From Lithodes maja (lineage: Eukaryota; Arthropoda; Malacostraca; Decapoda; Lithodidae): DNA of 64,000 bases. The notes beneath the pieces were generated by a model. That model made no database searches. It was not told the DNA's origin and worked only from the letters and a program-made list of their open reading frames with translations. The stretch covers positions 1 through 64,000 of the forward strand of contig JBAKBP010012358.1 of the NCBI GenBank assembly GCA_037953745.1. The letters are read 5' to 3'. The position numbers and the translations under genes were made by a program. Of this stretch, positions 21,023 through 32,363 are shown in pieces. Each line of letters begins with the position of its first letter. The first letter of the stretch is position 1.

Positions 21023-21814
21023 TACTGACATGCTCCAAGTATTGCTGGCACAAGAATTATGTTGTCGATGGTCAAGAAATGGTTGTAAGAAGCTAAGTCC
21101 TAAATGCTCAGTATCTAGGGCCTGTTACACATCCCTCATGCTACCTGAGGAGCTACTGTATTATATTTTGTTTAATAATACTCACATTCCAGTGCATAAC
21201 AAAGGTATCTGCCATGAAAGAACTAAACAAAACATTGTTATAGACATTAATTTCATAAAAATGCACAACTTGCATTTGTATTATTTTTGTGCACTATGCA
21301 AAACAATGTTTGTTTACATCGGTGGGTTTAAAAAATAAAAAATCCCCCCCCCCCCTCCTAAAACACACACACACAAATGAGTTAACAGTCTCATTCATAT
21401 TTAAACTAAAATCAAATAAATTAAAGCATTATAATCAGTCACCTTCTCAACTAATGTATCTGTTTCATATGTCTACAACTGTAACATAATATGAACACCT
21501 ACCCATGGGACTCAAACGCCAGATTATCAGATCAATGCCCTGGGGTTTGAATCGCACCGGTAGTTGGACAGAGCCCTTGGTAAAGGGTGACATTAACTCT
21601 CAAATTATAATTCCCACTGATAATTTAGAATACAGTATGTCAGGAATTATGTGAAAGAAGTTGAAAGTGCAACAAACATGATACAGTATATAATAATAGG
21701 TTAATATAAAATGTTTATATTTTTCAAAATTATATATAATTATATTACAAACTACTGTAAATTTGTATTTTACTGATCTTGTGTTATTATATGTAGGCTA
21801 TATGTATGTACCGG

Positions 21815-22140
21815 TATATCTATCTATCTACTGCCTGACGCCATGATCCCCGAAGGGGTGGCCACGAACGAACCGCCCCATGCACCTCTGTCCCCAGTCA
21901 GTCAACGCCCCCCCCCCCCCCCCAACCAGCACCGCCTTCATTCATATACTTCCTCACTCCATCCTTCCACCTCTCTATCGGTCTACCTCTCCCTCTGTCC
22001 CTCCACCTCACTCTCATACACCCTCTTAGTCATTCTCTCGCTTTCATACGTTCCCTATGGCCAAACCATCTCAAGTGGTTCCTTTTCACACTTTCCACAC
22101 TTGCATGTATATACTCAGGCCCAATCCCCACTTTTCCTAT
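21815..22140 (-). pseudogene. RTE-like LINE 3' end with ATCT tail
   Basis: The minus strand reads HLRWFGHRERM, the usual C-terminal phrase of RTE-like LINEs, followed by an untranslated end with GGTTCGTTCGTGGCCACC. It then has a tail of TAGA repeats (ATCTATCT at 21822-21831 on the plus strand). A poly(C) run at 21909-21923 interrupts it. Confidence 0.7.
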
Positions 22141-22144
22141 TTTA

Positions 22145-22335
22145 TTTTTAGGTGGGGGGGGGGGGGGGGGGGGGGAACTCCAGACAGAGCCCGAATAGGG
22201 ACAACATAACAGAAAACAATGAACACACAAAAACAAAATACAAATTCACACACATCTAAGTCATCCAGAAGACCCAGAGACCAGGGTCACCAAGGTCCCG
22301 CCAGCACTCCCCCCGACCACCCGGAGAGGTTTCGA
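22145..22335 (-). repeat. Interspersed repeat (family G), copy 2, with poly(G) tract
   Basis: A poly(G) run at about 22152-22176, then the reverse complement of the family G blocks: CAGAGCCCGAATAGGGACAA, and CGGAGAGGTTTCG near 22320. The 51478 copy has the same CCCTATTCGGGCTCTGTC core. Confidence 0.5.
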
Positions 22336-22489
22336 TCTTATGTTCTACATGTAATAATTTAACAGCTCCATCAATGACGTACAGTACTGCCAATATTAAT
22401 ATTTGGCAGCCTGCTTGTAGGAGAGTCCTCTCTAGGAACACTCCGTCCACAAAAGCTCCCAAATACTTTACATCACACTCAACATCATT

Positions 22490-22770
22490 ATTGATGCCAT
22501 CCCCTGCCACAACCTAACAAACAAAATCTACAACACAAACATGCACAATACAAAAAGGTGGCTGGCCCACTACCTAGCAGGCATACAGTATATGCACATG
22601 TGTCATTTGCCGGTCAGTCATCGAACATCAGAAACTTCACAAACGGAGTCCCGCAAGGATCCGTCGTGTGTCCTCACTCTTCAATCTATACATGCATGAT
22701 CTACCCACACCCCAAATATATATAGCTTCGTACTCAGACGACTTAACACTCACATGTACACACCAAGACT
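22490..22770 (+). pseudogene. LINE B, old copy, first half
   Basis: Matches the RT segment of the younger copy from the AIPxHNLTNKIYN region through NGVPQGSV and the catalytic SYADD-like box (here SYSDD), with many differences. It breaks off after CAAGACTCAGACAC. The matching continuation is at 24285. The copy was split by a LINE A tail holding a younger LINE B. Confidence 0.8.
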
Positions 22771-22872
22771 CAGACACATTCATATTTTTAAGGCAAAGTT
22801 AGATAATTGTAACTCAGGAAGCGGGACAATACGAGCCTAAAAAGCTCAACTCCTGTATACTACAAATAGGTA
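22766..22872 (+). mobile_element. LINE A 3'-end fragment inserted in LINE B
   Basis: Corresponds to the last residues and tail of LINE A (ATATTTTTAAGGCAAAGTTA, then GGGACAATACGAGC and CTCCTGTATACTACAAATAG). The rest of its tail (AAATAGGTAAATAC) is at 24271-24284, on the other side of the inserted LINE B. Confidence 0.8.
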
Positions 22873-24270
22873 GTAGTAGACATTAGTAAAGCCTTCGATG
22901 CCATCCCCCACCACAACCTAACAAACAAAATCTACAACACAAACATGCACAACAACACAAAAAGGTGGCTGGCCAACTTCCTAGCAGGCAGATGTGCACA
23001 CGTATCTTTTGCCGGTCAGTCACCTAAAATCAGAAACTTTCCAAACGGAGTCCCACAAGGATCCGTCCTATCACCCGCACTCTTCAATCTGTACATGCAC
23101 GATATAACTACACCCAATACGCCCCAAATAAACTTAGCCTCCTATGCAGATGACATAACACTCACATGCACACACCATGACCCAAAAAGAGCAACAGATC
23201 TCCTTCAACCCTATCTCAACACACTACATGGCTGGTGCACTACAAACAGACTTAATCTAGCCCCAGCCAAATCCACTGCAACCCTGCTCACAAGTTGGAC
23301 AGGAGAACACGAATACATCCCTCAACTCACCATAAACAACACACCCTTAACACATACCCAAAATCCTAAGAGTAACATATGATACTCATATGACATTCAA
23401 ACAGCACACCACAAACATTAAAAAGAAACCGACACCCAGACTTAACGCCCTCAGGTCACTTGCTCACACAAAATTTGGACACAACAAAGAAACTACCACC
23501 ATAGTATATAAACAATACATAAGATCAGTGATGGAATACGCAAGCCCAGCCTGGGCTTCTAACCTAGCTGAAACACATCATAAGACCTTACAGACTATTC
23601 AAAACAAAGCCCTGAAGATCATTACAGGCTGCACAGCTACTTCACCCACAGATCACCTACATCAAGAAACCAAAATCCTCAAAGTCAAAGACCATCTGGA
23701 CATGAGAGGCACTCAATTCCTGGCAGCAGCCTCCACGAACCAAGACCACCCACTAAACTACATGGCAACACACCCACAGACACCATGAAATATCAAAACA
23801 ACACCCAGCACACGGTATCACACACAATTATTGTTCTCTCTCCCTCCCTGCCCACCCCGAACCAACTTCCAGAAGCACATCCATACTCATATCTCTCACC
23901 GATCCATCCACTCACTCTCAGACAACACGCAGCTGCATGCACGACCTCCCGAAATCCATCCTTCCGAATCCTCCCTCCCTCGCGAGGACAGAGTCCACCT
24001 GGCCAGGCTGAGATGCGGACACCATCCAGCTCTCCTGAGCGATCAGAAGAGACTGGACGACTCTGTTGTCGACGCCTGCCCGGGATGTAACACAGCACCC
24101 CATACCATTAAACACATCATAGAAGACTGCATTTCACACAACCACTTACGCCAACAACACAATCTACACTCAATGAGAGCTCTGTGGGAAAGCCCGATCG
24201 TGGCCATGGCCTTTCTCAGGGACTCGGGGCTGTTCGGCCAGGCAGCTTAGGGAACAACAACAACAACAAC
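22873..24270 (+). pseudogene. LINE B, younger copy, 5'-truncated, frameshifted
   Basis: Starts within the RT (DISKAFDAIPHHNLTNKIYN), then RWLANFLAGRCAHVSFAGQS, NGVPQGSVLSPALFNLYMHD, the catalytic box ASYADDITL, and a C-terminal region with PGCNTAPHTIKHIIEDC and ALWESPIVAMAFLRDSGLFG. It ends with an AAC-repeat tail. There is a frameshift near 23360-23390 and another near 23800. The 9-bp direct repeat AAATAGGTA at 22864-22872 and 24271-24279 is its target duplication, inside the LINE A tail. Jockey/I-type by RT style; not functional. Confidence 0.85.
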
Positions 24271-24284
24271 AAATAGGTAAATAC

Positions 24285-24890
24285 ATCAACACATCTCCTT
24301 CAACCCTATCTCAACACACTACACGACTGGTGCACTACAAACACTCAAATTAGCCCCAGCTAAATCCACAGCAACCCTCCTCACAAGCTGGACAGCCGAA
24401 CACAGAAATGCCCACTCCTCACCATAAACAACACCCCCTTAACACACACACACATACAAAATCCTATGTGTAACATATGATACTCTAATGACATTCAGAC
24501 AACATATCAAAACATAAAAAACAAACTGACATTTAGACTTAACGTCCGAAGGTCACTTGCTCACACAAAATTTGGACACAACAAAGAAACTACCACCACA
24601 GTATACACACAATATACTGTATAAGATCAATAATGGAATATGCAAGCCCTGCCTGGGCTTCTAACCTAGATGAAATGCATTCCAAAACCTTAGACCATTC
24701 AAAACAAAGCCCTAAACATAATCACAGGCTGCACAGCTACTACACCTACAGATCACCTACATCAAGAAACCAGTCCTCAAAGTCAAAGACCACCTGGATA
24801 TGAGAAACACTCAATTCCTGGCTGCAGCCTCCACAAACCAACACCATCCACTACACTACATGGCAGCACAAAAAAACATTGAAAGGGCAA
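24285..24890 (+). pseudogene. LINE B, old copy, second half
   Basis: Continues the old copy from the ISPSTLSQHTTRLVH region through the connection domain, with several indels. It stops near CTACATGGCAGCACAAAA. It is clearly more diverged than the copy inserted within it. Confidence 0.8.
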
Positions 24891-25027
24891 GTATGGCCAA
24901 AGAAACTCGATAAAGTACAAGAATTACAAGTAACTATTCTTATCCTACTGGACAATAATTATATGGTAAGTAATAAGAAATCGTAATACCATTTTTCATA
25001 ATAGTGAGGAATATTGTTGAGGGTTAT

Positions 25028-25233
25028 TTTCCCTTGGTCGTCGTCCTTCTCTTGCCGATATCCTCTCCGAGTCCCCTTCCTTTTCCGTTGACCGCGTAAT
25101 GGCTTTCCTTTCCTCTCTCGTCTCCTTAACGATATTTAAGTTCCTTTCCTTCTAACACTGTCCGTTTACTGCTTTAGTGCCATATGGCCTTTGTTGCCTG
25201 GTGCTAGGAATGTATTAATGTTATGTTATGTTG
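25028..25233 (+). mobile_element. LINE C 3'-end fragment
   Basis: Resembles the end of the LINE at 35719-39268: the ADILSESPSFSVDRVMAFLSSL-type coding end in broken form, then GTGCCATATGGCCTTTGTTG and a TAATGTTATG tail. Only the last 200 bp are present. Confidence 0.75.
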
Positions 25234-25332
25234 AGGGTTATGTGTACTGAAGCAGTAGTCATTTGCTTATAACCCATATAACTTTTACATTGGTTATGTA
25301 CAAACAATTAACCCGTTGAGCCCCGGCTAGTT

Positions 25333-27356
25333 GTTGTTGTTGTTGTTCCCTAAGCTGCCTGGCCGAACAGCCCCGAGTCCCTGAGGAAGGCCATGGCCAC
25401 GATCGGGCTTTCCCACAGAGCTCTCATTGAGTGTAGGTTGTGTTGTTGGCGTAAGTGGTTGTGTGAAATGCAGTCTTCTATGATGTGTTTAATGGTATGG
25501 GGTGCTGCGTTACATCCCGGGCAGGCGTCGACAACGGAGTCATCCAGTCTCTTCTGATAGCTCAGGAGAGCTGGATGGTGTCCGCATCTCAGCCTGGCCA
25601 GGTGGACTCTGTCCTCGCGAGGGAGGGAGGATTCGGAAGGATGGATTTCGGGAGGTCGTGCATGCAGCTGCGCGTTGTCTGTGAGTGAGTGGATGGATTG
25701 GCGAGAGATATGAGTATGGATGTGCTTCTGGAAGTTGGTTCGGGGTAGGCAGGGAGGGAGAGAGGACAATAATTGTGTGTGATACCGTGTGCTGGGTGTT
25801 GTTTTGATATTTCTTGGTGTCTGTGGGTGTGTTGCCATGTAGTTTAGTGGGTGGTCTTGGTTTGTGGAGGCTGCTGCCAGGAATTGAGTGCCTCTCATTT
25901 CCAGATGGTCTTTGACTTTGAGGATTTTGGTTTCTTGATGTAGATGATCTGTGGGTGCAGTAGCTGTGCAGCCTGTAATGATCTTCAGGGCTTTGTTTTG
26001 AATAGTCTGTAAGGTCTTATGATGTGTTTCAGCTAGGTTAGAAGCCCAGGCTGGGCTTGCGTATTCCATTACTGATCTTATGTATTGTTTATATACTGTG
26101 GTGGTAGTTTCTTTGTTGTGTCCAAATTTTGTGTGAGCAAGTGACCTGAGGGCGTTAAGTCTGGGTGTCAGTTTCTTTTTAATGTTTGTGGTGTGCTGTT
26201 TGAATGTCATGAGTATCATATGTTACTCCTAGGATTTTGGGTGTGTGTGTATGTGTTAGGGGTGTGTTGTTTATGGTGAGTTGAGGGATGTATTCGTGTT
26301 CACCTGTCCAGCTTGTGAGCAGGGTTGCGGTGGATTTGGCTGGGGCTAGATTAAGTCTGTTTGTAGTGCACCAGCCATGTAGTGTGTTGAGATAGGGTTG
26401 AAGGAGATCTGTTGCTCTTCTTGGGTCATGGTGTGTGCATGTGAGTGTTATGTCATCTGCATAGGAGGCTAAGTTTATTTGGGGAGTATTGGGTGTAGTT
26501 ATATCGTGCATGTACAGATTGAAGAGTGCGGGCGATAGGACGGATCCTTGTGGGACTCCGTTTGGAAAGTTTCTGATTTTAGATGACTGACCGGCAAAAG
26601 ATACGTATGCACATCTGCCTGCTAGGAAGTTGGCCAGCCACCTTTTTGTGTTGTTGTGCATGTTTGTGTTGTAGATTTTGTTTGTTAGGTTGTGGCGGGG
26701 GATGGCATCAAAGGCTTTACTCATGTCAAGTGTGGCTAATAGTGATCTGTGTGGTGGTCTAGCTGAGTTGATGCCGTCAAAAGCTATTTGTGTAAGGTCT
26801 GTGAGAAGAGTGTTTGTGGAGTGCAGTGGCCTAAAGCCATGTTGTGTTGGAGCTAGGGGTAGGTCGGGTGTAATTAGTTGTAATACTAGGCGTTCCATGA
26901 CTTTGGAGGGGGAGCAAAGGAGTGTGATGGGGCGGTGCGAGGAGGGTAGCGTGGGGTCTTTGTTGGGTTTGGGGAATGTGATGATGATACCATGCTTCCA
27001 AATGTCTGGTATTGTGTTGTGTGAATAGCTGTAGTTTGATATGTTAGTGAGTGTTTGTATGCCTTGTGGTCCCAGGTGTCTGAGGTGTATGTTGCTTATG
27101 TTGTCTAGGCCACAGGCGGGTGAGTGCTTGAGATTGTTGATGATATGCTTTGTCTGGTGATTGGTGAAGGGTGTATAGTCAGGGTCTGTGGGGAATTGTC
27201 TCTTACGTCGGATGACACGTCGGTCGTCTTTGTGAGGTTTTAGGTGGCTGACATGTGAGAAGTGATTGATGAGTGTTTGCTTGTTGTTTACATGAAGGAG
27301 TAGAGTTTGTTGTTGTGATTGCAGCATGTGATTGTGTTGTGTTGCTGTTGGAACAC
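25333..27356 (-). pseudogene. LINE B copy on minus strand, most complete RT, one frameshift
   Basis: Coding 27356-26179 holds the palm and fingers of the RT: FTNHQTKHIINNLKHSPACG, TFPKPNKDPTLPSSHRPI, TLDMSKAFDAIPRHN, NGVPQGSVLSPA, and ASYADDITL with the catalytic aspartates. Coding 26219-25350 holds the thumb and C-terminus, in another frame, so one frameshift near 26200 separates them. A zinc-like CPGCN...H...C cluster lies near the end. The 5' part with the endonuclease is missing. An AAC-repeat tail (GTT on the plus strand) lies at 25333. The direct repeat AGCCCCGGCTAG(TT) at 25319 and 27357 is the target duplication. Confidence 0.9.
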
Positions 27357-27447
27357 AGCCCCGGCTAGTTATAATATTTTGTTCACCCCAGTCCCAAGCC
27401 ATTTTCAATTATTTTTTTGTTTGCTAAAATGGAAGACAAGGATGAGA

Positions 27448-27622
27448 AATTAAAAAAAAAAAAAAAAAAAAAAAATCACCTCGGACTTTTTTTTTGGGGG
27501 GGGGGGGGGGGAGCCTCAAAAAAATGTGTTGAGCCAAAATGGAAGAGAATGGTGAGAAATGAAGACAAAAATAAAAAAAACTCATTTCGGTCATTTGGGG
27601 GGGGGGGGGGGGGGGGGGGTTC
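27448..27622. repeat. Poly(A) and poly(G) runs
   Basis: A-run at about 27450-27474 and G-runs at about 27497-27511 and 27597-27620, inside the TTAA-flanked element. Homopolymer lengths may be assembly artefacts. Confidence 0.85.
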
Positions 27623-28027
27623 AATAGTTCGTCACCCCCGCATGACCACCCGCCCGGGAGCACTGGGGTAAAAATTGAGTATGGCATTGTACGGCATACA
27701 TCCTAAGGAGTGTCTCCCATAAATCTCAAGCCTCTAGCTCCCATACGACCGGAGTAATGAAGGTTCAAAGTGGCGGTGAACTAAGGGTGTAAACTATCCC
27801 CACTAAGCCCACCACCACCAGCCGCGCGGCTGTCTCGGCCCGCTCACACCTACTGGCCCGGCTCCCACACACACTACGGTACCTCCCCCTCCTATTCTCC
27901 CGCCATTTCCTACCTTACGAGCCACGTAAGTGTTTTTTATATGTCGGACGCACGTGATGCGTCGCTGGGAGTTGGTGATCAAACACTGCCGACGCAACAC
28001 GTGCGACGCTGGGTCTCACTGGGTTAA

Positions 28028-28560
28028 GGGTTATGAGGTAATCTAAGTGCTACATTTTGGGTCTCTTAAAATGCACTAACAAGTACAGTATCTTGAAATC
28101 AAAGTATTATGTGAAGCCCAAACATTAGTTTGAGTGAAATCATCTATTGAATAGTTATTGAGAAAGTGCACCATCGTTGCCCACTTTCTAACATCATGAG
28201 CTCTGGCCACCACTCCGGGCTTGGCCTGTTTGATACATCAACAGTAATGGAAGCCAAATGCTTTTTTGGCGAGTCGTGTCAGATCATGCGGAGAGATCCA
28301 TAAATGAGAGGAAACTAATGGAGTAGTGGCTTTAACATACTTCCCAAACTTGACTACTTCCTTTAACGTGACGATAGTGCGTGGTTATATGTGCGATTAG
28401 TTTGCTTGGGAAACAGATTAACTTGCTCATGTAGTAATGTACACCCTATGTGGTGGATTGTGTTCTTTTATTTAATAATTTTAATTTTAGTAAGCGTTGT
28501 TTCCACATAGCGATTTTGATAATTTAATTTGACTTTATATTGTCCTTGTCCCAATTTTGG
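28028..28560. other. No recognisable feature
   Basis: AT-rich unique-looking sequence, with no coding or repeat structure that I can support. Confidence 0.5.
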
Positions 28561-28570
28561 TTTGTTTAGT

Positions 28571-29059
28571 TTGGGAGGTTTGACGTACTTCCCAACCTAC
28601 CAAATAGGAAAACCTACTATTTGGTAGTAGTCTTGGAAAATCCAACGTCAAGGCTATTAACCTAATTGCAATGACGACTTGTCTATTTTGACTGCTATGT
28701 CGTCATTCCAACCGCGGTTAAAAAGAAAACTTCTAGAGTCTACTCCTTATCTTGCTCTAGGAGAGTTGTACATTAACCAAAACTACCACCGAAGGTGTAA
28801 AAAGCATAGAAGAGAAGAAAAAAGGGGTTTACCTTAGTTACCGCTTAAGGCCCATCCCGTGTTCCGTCATGTGCAGATCCCTGTCGAACGTGCGCATGAG
28901 CGACCCTCTCTTGTCATCACATCTCACGTCAGCAGAAGAACGCGGATGGGCAGGGGTCCGGCGTGAGGGAGGGTATTATGTACGTTGGATTTTCCAAGAC
29001 TACTACCAAATAGTAGGTTTTCCTATTTGGTAGGTTGGGAGGTACGTCAAACCTCCCAA
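28571..29059. mobile_element. 490-bp inverted module built from DIRS-element ends
   Basis: Arms of about 81 bp (28571-28651 and 28979-29059) are inverted copies of each other with one or two mismatches, ending TTGGGAGGTTTGACGTAC. The inner part of each arm is the DIRS terminal sequence TAGTAGTCTTGG.AAATCC. The interior 28638-28913 matches the far end of the DIRS-like element (42361-42655, reverse complement) almost base for base up to GAGCGACCCTCTC. It looks like an internally deleted derivative lying directly against the full element. TTTGTT(T)AG flanks both sides. Confidence 0.65.
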
Positions 29060-29465
29060 TTTGTTAGTAGTCTTGGCAAATCCAACGTCAAGGCTGCATA
29101 ACAAATAGGAGGAGGACATCCAAGCCCAACCTACCAAAAAAACCAATGCATAAAACAAAATTACGAATGACAAAGACACAATTTAAACAAGAGAGTTTAA
29201 TAAAAGAGTGAAAAACTGAGGAGTAGCTAAAAAGAACAGTTTTAACACATGCCCGTCATTCATAGTAATGCAAAAACATAGACTTGTCTGAAACCAAAAA
29301 AGGTACTGTACCCAAAATCCCTTTTCTTCAAAAACCAACAAAAACACTGAACACAAGAACAAAACAATTTTCAAGTAGCAAAAATACTTATGTACTGGAA
29401 CAATACATAATCCCAAACTTGCAATCCAGTGTTGCAAACCCGTACCCCCCCCCCCCCTCCCTTTG

Positions 29466-30960
29466 TCAAATAAAACAAAGGAAAAGAACGAGGGACAAGG
29501 GGGAAGACCAGGGATCTTCGCCAGAGCACCAGGAAACACGACCCCCGAGAGCAATCACCGGCCGAGGGGGTCGAACACTGGACACGCAGAGGTAGGAGGA
29601 GATGAAGGAATTGATAGAAGACCACAAAACCGCTGAGGCGATGGCAGGTAAGGATCGACGTGGCAGGAACCGGAAGGAGGCAGCAAAGGATCTGACATCG
29701 TGCGCAGAACCCCTACAAACAGGGTGACGGGCACGAACGGTCCGACAAACGTGGCGGCCCATCTGCACCTGCGAGAGCCTCCCACCTGTCCGAGGAGACA
29801 CCCACACAGCAGTACCCGAAGGCGGCGCCACAGACGCAACAGAGGAGTGCAAGGCTGACACCGGGCACAACACATGGCGAGGATGCCCACGCCGTAAAGC
29901 CTGGACGGCAAAGGGCTGGAAAACGGGGGGCCTCCCTCCCATGCGTGGTAACAAAAGGAGGGGAGGAGGCGAACGAGACGCCATGCAAGGACGGGGAGAA
30001 TCGCACGCAGTCCCGGGGCCGTGACAATGTCGCTAGTGCAGACACCCGATCCCCAGTGGCCAGAGCGACAAGGAAGAGTGGACGCCCGAGCAACGGAACC
30101 GGCGTAGCAGCCCTTGTATACGTGGGTGAAGCCAGAAGGACCAGAGCCCGCCCCAGATCCCACTGCGGAGGGACCTGGCGCGGAGGCGGTCGATCCCGGA
30201 AGGCAGCCGTCAGGAAGGAATCCAGCTCCTGTGGCGGAACGACCAGCCCAGCGACGGACCCAAAGACCCCCCGGACGGCAGACAAGTGGGTACGTATAGC
30301 GTCGACTTGAAAGCGACGTGTACGGAAGAGGTGAAACAAGGAGCGTAGGACGAGGGAAGGAGAGCCAACTGGCAGGCGAGTGGCCTGTAGCCACCTAGTA
30401 AAAGACCTCCAGCGGGACCCGTAAGTCCCCCAAGGAGAAGACGGCCAGGAACGCTGCAGGAAGTCAGTCAGGGGCCGGCCGGGGACCGGGAGCCACCGTG
30501 CTTCATGAACAAGCACGATGCGAAGGCCAACGAGGTCCGCAGGTCCCCAACCTAGCCCAAGTGGAAGCCGGAGACAGGAGGTAGAGGGACCGGACACGGG
30601 CACCACCGCGGCAACCGGGCGGACCAAGTCCGTGCCGGCCACAGAGGCGCGAGGAGCCAGACGCAGCCGTGGTACAGCCACAGCTTCGCGAGGACTGGGC
30701 ACATCAACAGCACGTCTGGTGGCGGAAAGATGTATATCGACCGCCACCTGTACCAGGCTACCAGTTAAGCGTCCGGACCCCCCCCCGGAGCGCGAGGCCG
30801 GAGGGAGAGGTCCAGAGGCAACTGGCGCGGCACCCCCGATGCGAACAAGGCGACCTCCGGAACACCTCAGGAAGCCGCGAGGTCGGCGAACACAGTCCGT
30901 TTCATCGCCCATTCTACAAGAACGCCCTGCCCTCTCGATAGGGCGGCCGGGAGGAGGCAT
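29466..30960 (-). pseudogene. DIRS-like tyrosine recombinase, frameshifted
   Basis: The first part (30960-29713) holds the core-binding domain: TYGSRWRSFTRWLQATRLP, IRTHLSAVRG, and then LVALATGDRVSALATL with the first catalytic arginine. The second part is in another frame (29984-29466). It holds the HxxR block SAHDVRSFAAS followed by VLWSSINSFISSYL, where the catalytic tyrosine is expected. In DIRS elements this enzyme inserts circular cDNA without an integrase. The frame change between the two halves makes this copy inactive unless frameshifting occurs. Confidence 0.75.
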
Positions 30961-31312
30961 GCAAGGAGAAGGGGTGTCGGTCCGCGAGGAAGAACAACTC
31001 CACCGAGACCCCCAATAGAGTCAACGACCTGGAGGACCCCCGCATAAGGAAACAGGGGACAGCTTGTCTGAGTGTCCAACCCGAAGGCCACCGACTCACC
31101 CCGAAGGGCCAGCGCGTGGTCCCGCAGGAAGAACAAAGGAACCAACAGTCCGAGGGCATAGACGGGTAAGTGGAGGGAGACCCACCCATCGGCCGGGAAG
31201 TGGACGTCCCAGGTTCGATCAGGAACCTCGCCCAACCTCGCTCGACGTATCTGTGGCTACCCAGACCGTCGGCAGGGGGGCGGTCCAGGGCACAGCCGCA
31301 GAGAGCGAGCAC
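30914..31312 (-). pseudogene. DIRS-like RNase H region
   Basis: Lies between RT and recombinase. A TVWVATDTSS-type start sits at the end of one frame (31219-31710). A continuation with RGSSRSLTLLGVSVELFFLA in the frame 31312-30914 recalls the C-terminal half of DIRS RNase H. Frames are broken and the acidic active-site residues are only partly visible. Confidence 0.5.
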
Positions 31313-32345
31313 CGAGCAACCCAGCGACCGAAGCGTCTGCGAACGGTACGCGGGAGCGGCAGGAGCCGATCCATAGGGGCAACGGAAACACCGCGGTGCC
31401 CATGAGGAGGAGGCGGCGTAGCCAGAGGCTCCCTAAGGGAAGGGGCAGAGCGGCCCAATGCAGCGAACCCACGAACGAGTCCCAGAGCCACCCCGGGAGG
31501 GAGACCGAGTGCAACACGGCGAAGACCTTCCACCGAAGGTGCACCGCGGCCGGCAGACCCCGGGTCACCGTAGCGCCGGACAAAACCCATGCGAGACAGA
31601 CCCATGGCACGACACGCGACGGGGTCAAGCGTGACTTGGGAACATCGAAGGGGAACCCTAACCGTGCGATGTGGCGAACGACTGTGAGGGCGTCGGAAAC
31701 TACCAACCAATCGGCCAAGGAAAACAGGATCTGGAGCCCGCTCCTGAGGAGAGGACCCAGAGCTTGCCCCACCAGTGCGGAGAAGATGTGCGGCGCGATG
31801 TGGAGACCGAAGGGAAGGCCGTCAAACAGGAACACACGATCGGAAGTCCGAACGGCCAAGAATCGCTGGAAGCGAGGATGGAGAGGAACGAGCCAAGACG
31901 CATCCTGGAGGGCCAGCGACACTACCCACGACAGAGGGCACAGGGCCAGGCGTACCAGGGGTACCGGCAGCATCCGAAACCGTGTGTGCACGATGTGCCC
32001 GTTGAGGGCCGACAGATCCACCACTGGTCGCATCGCGTCGCAGTTCGTCGACGGTACCAGAAAGACACGGGAGAGGAAAACCGGGTGACCGGCGGTCAAC
32101 TCCCTCGACGCTACCCAGCTCGGGCATGGAAGTGAACAAGTGGGCCACCTCTGAAGAGATGGGCCGGCGTCGGTGACAAGAGCGGAGTGGGGGTCTGGAC
32201 GTCCACCTCCAGGTGAGACCCCTCCGCGCAACCCACCGCCCCCAACATCCCTCGCGGCTACCGAGGGGCGCAAGGGCGAAAACAACCCGAGGGAGCACCC
32301 GAGAGGAGGGGAGCGACCCGGTCGGCCAGGCGAGAAGGAGAACAA
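31257..32345 (-). pseudogene. DIRS-like reverse transcriptase with altered catalytic box
   Basis: 362 aa open frame. It shows RPVVDLSALNGHIVHTRFRM (106-125), SLALQDASWLVPLHPRFQRF (143-162, first aspartate D148 kept), DGLPFGLHIAPHIFSALV (175-192) and FSLADWLVV (208-216). In active DIRS enzymes the last block has two successive aspartates; here the first is Ala211, so catalysis is probably lost. The order matches DIRS RT. Upstream it continues from gag-like sequence; downstream RNase H is in other frames. Confidence 0.8.
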
Positions 32346-32363
32346 GGAGGCCGACCCAGAGAA

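Larger units (their letters stand above)
25308..28027. mobile_element. TTAA-flanked element split by a LINE B copy
   Basis: Left end TTAACCCGTTGAGCCCCGGC (25308) and inverted right end GCTGGGTCTCACTGGGTTAA (to 28027). The termini match at 12 of 16 positions after TTAA. Without the LINE the element is about 0.68 kb, with A-rich and G-rich runs and no transposase. It is probably a piggyBac-type non-autonomous element. Confidence 0.55.
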
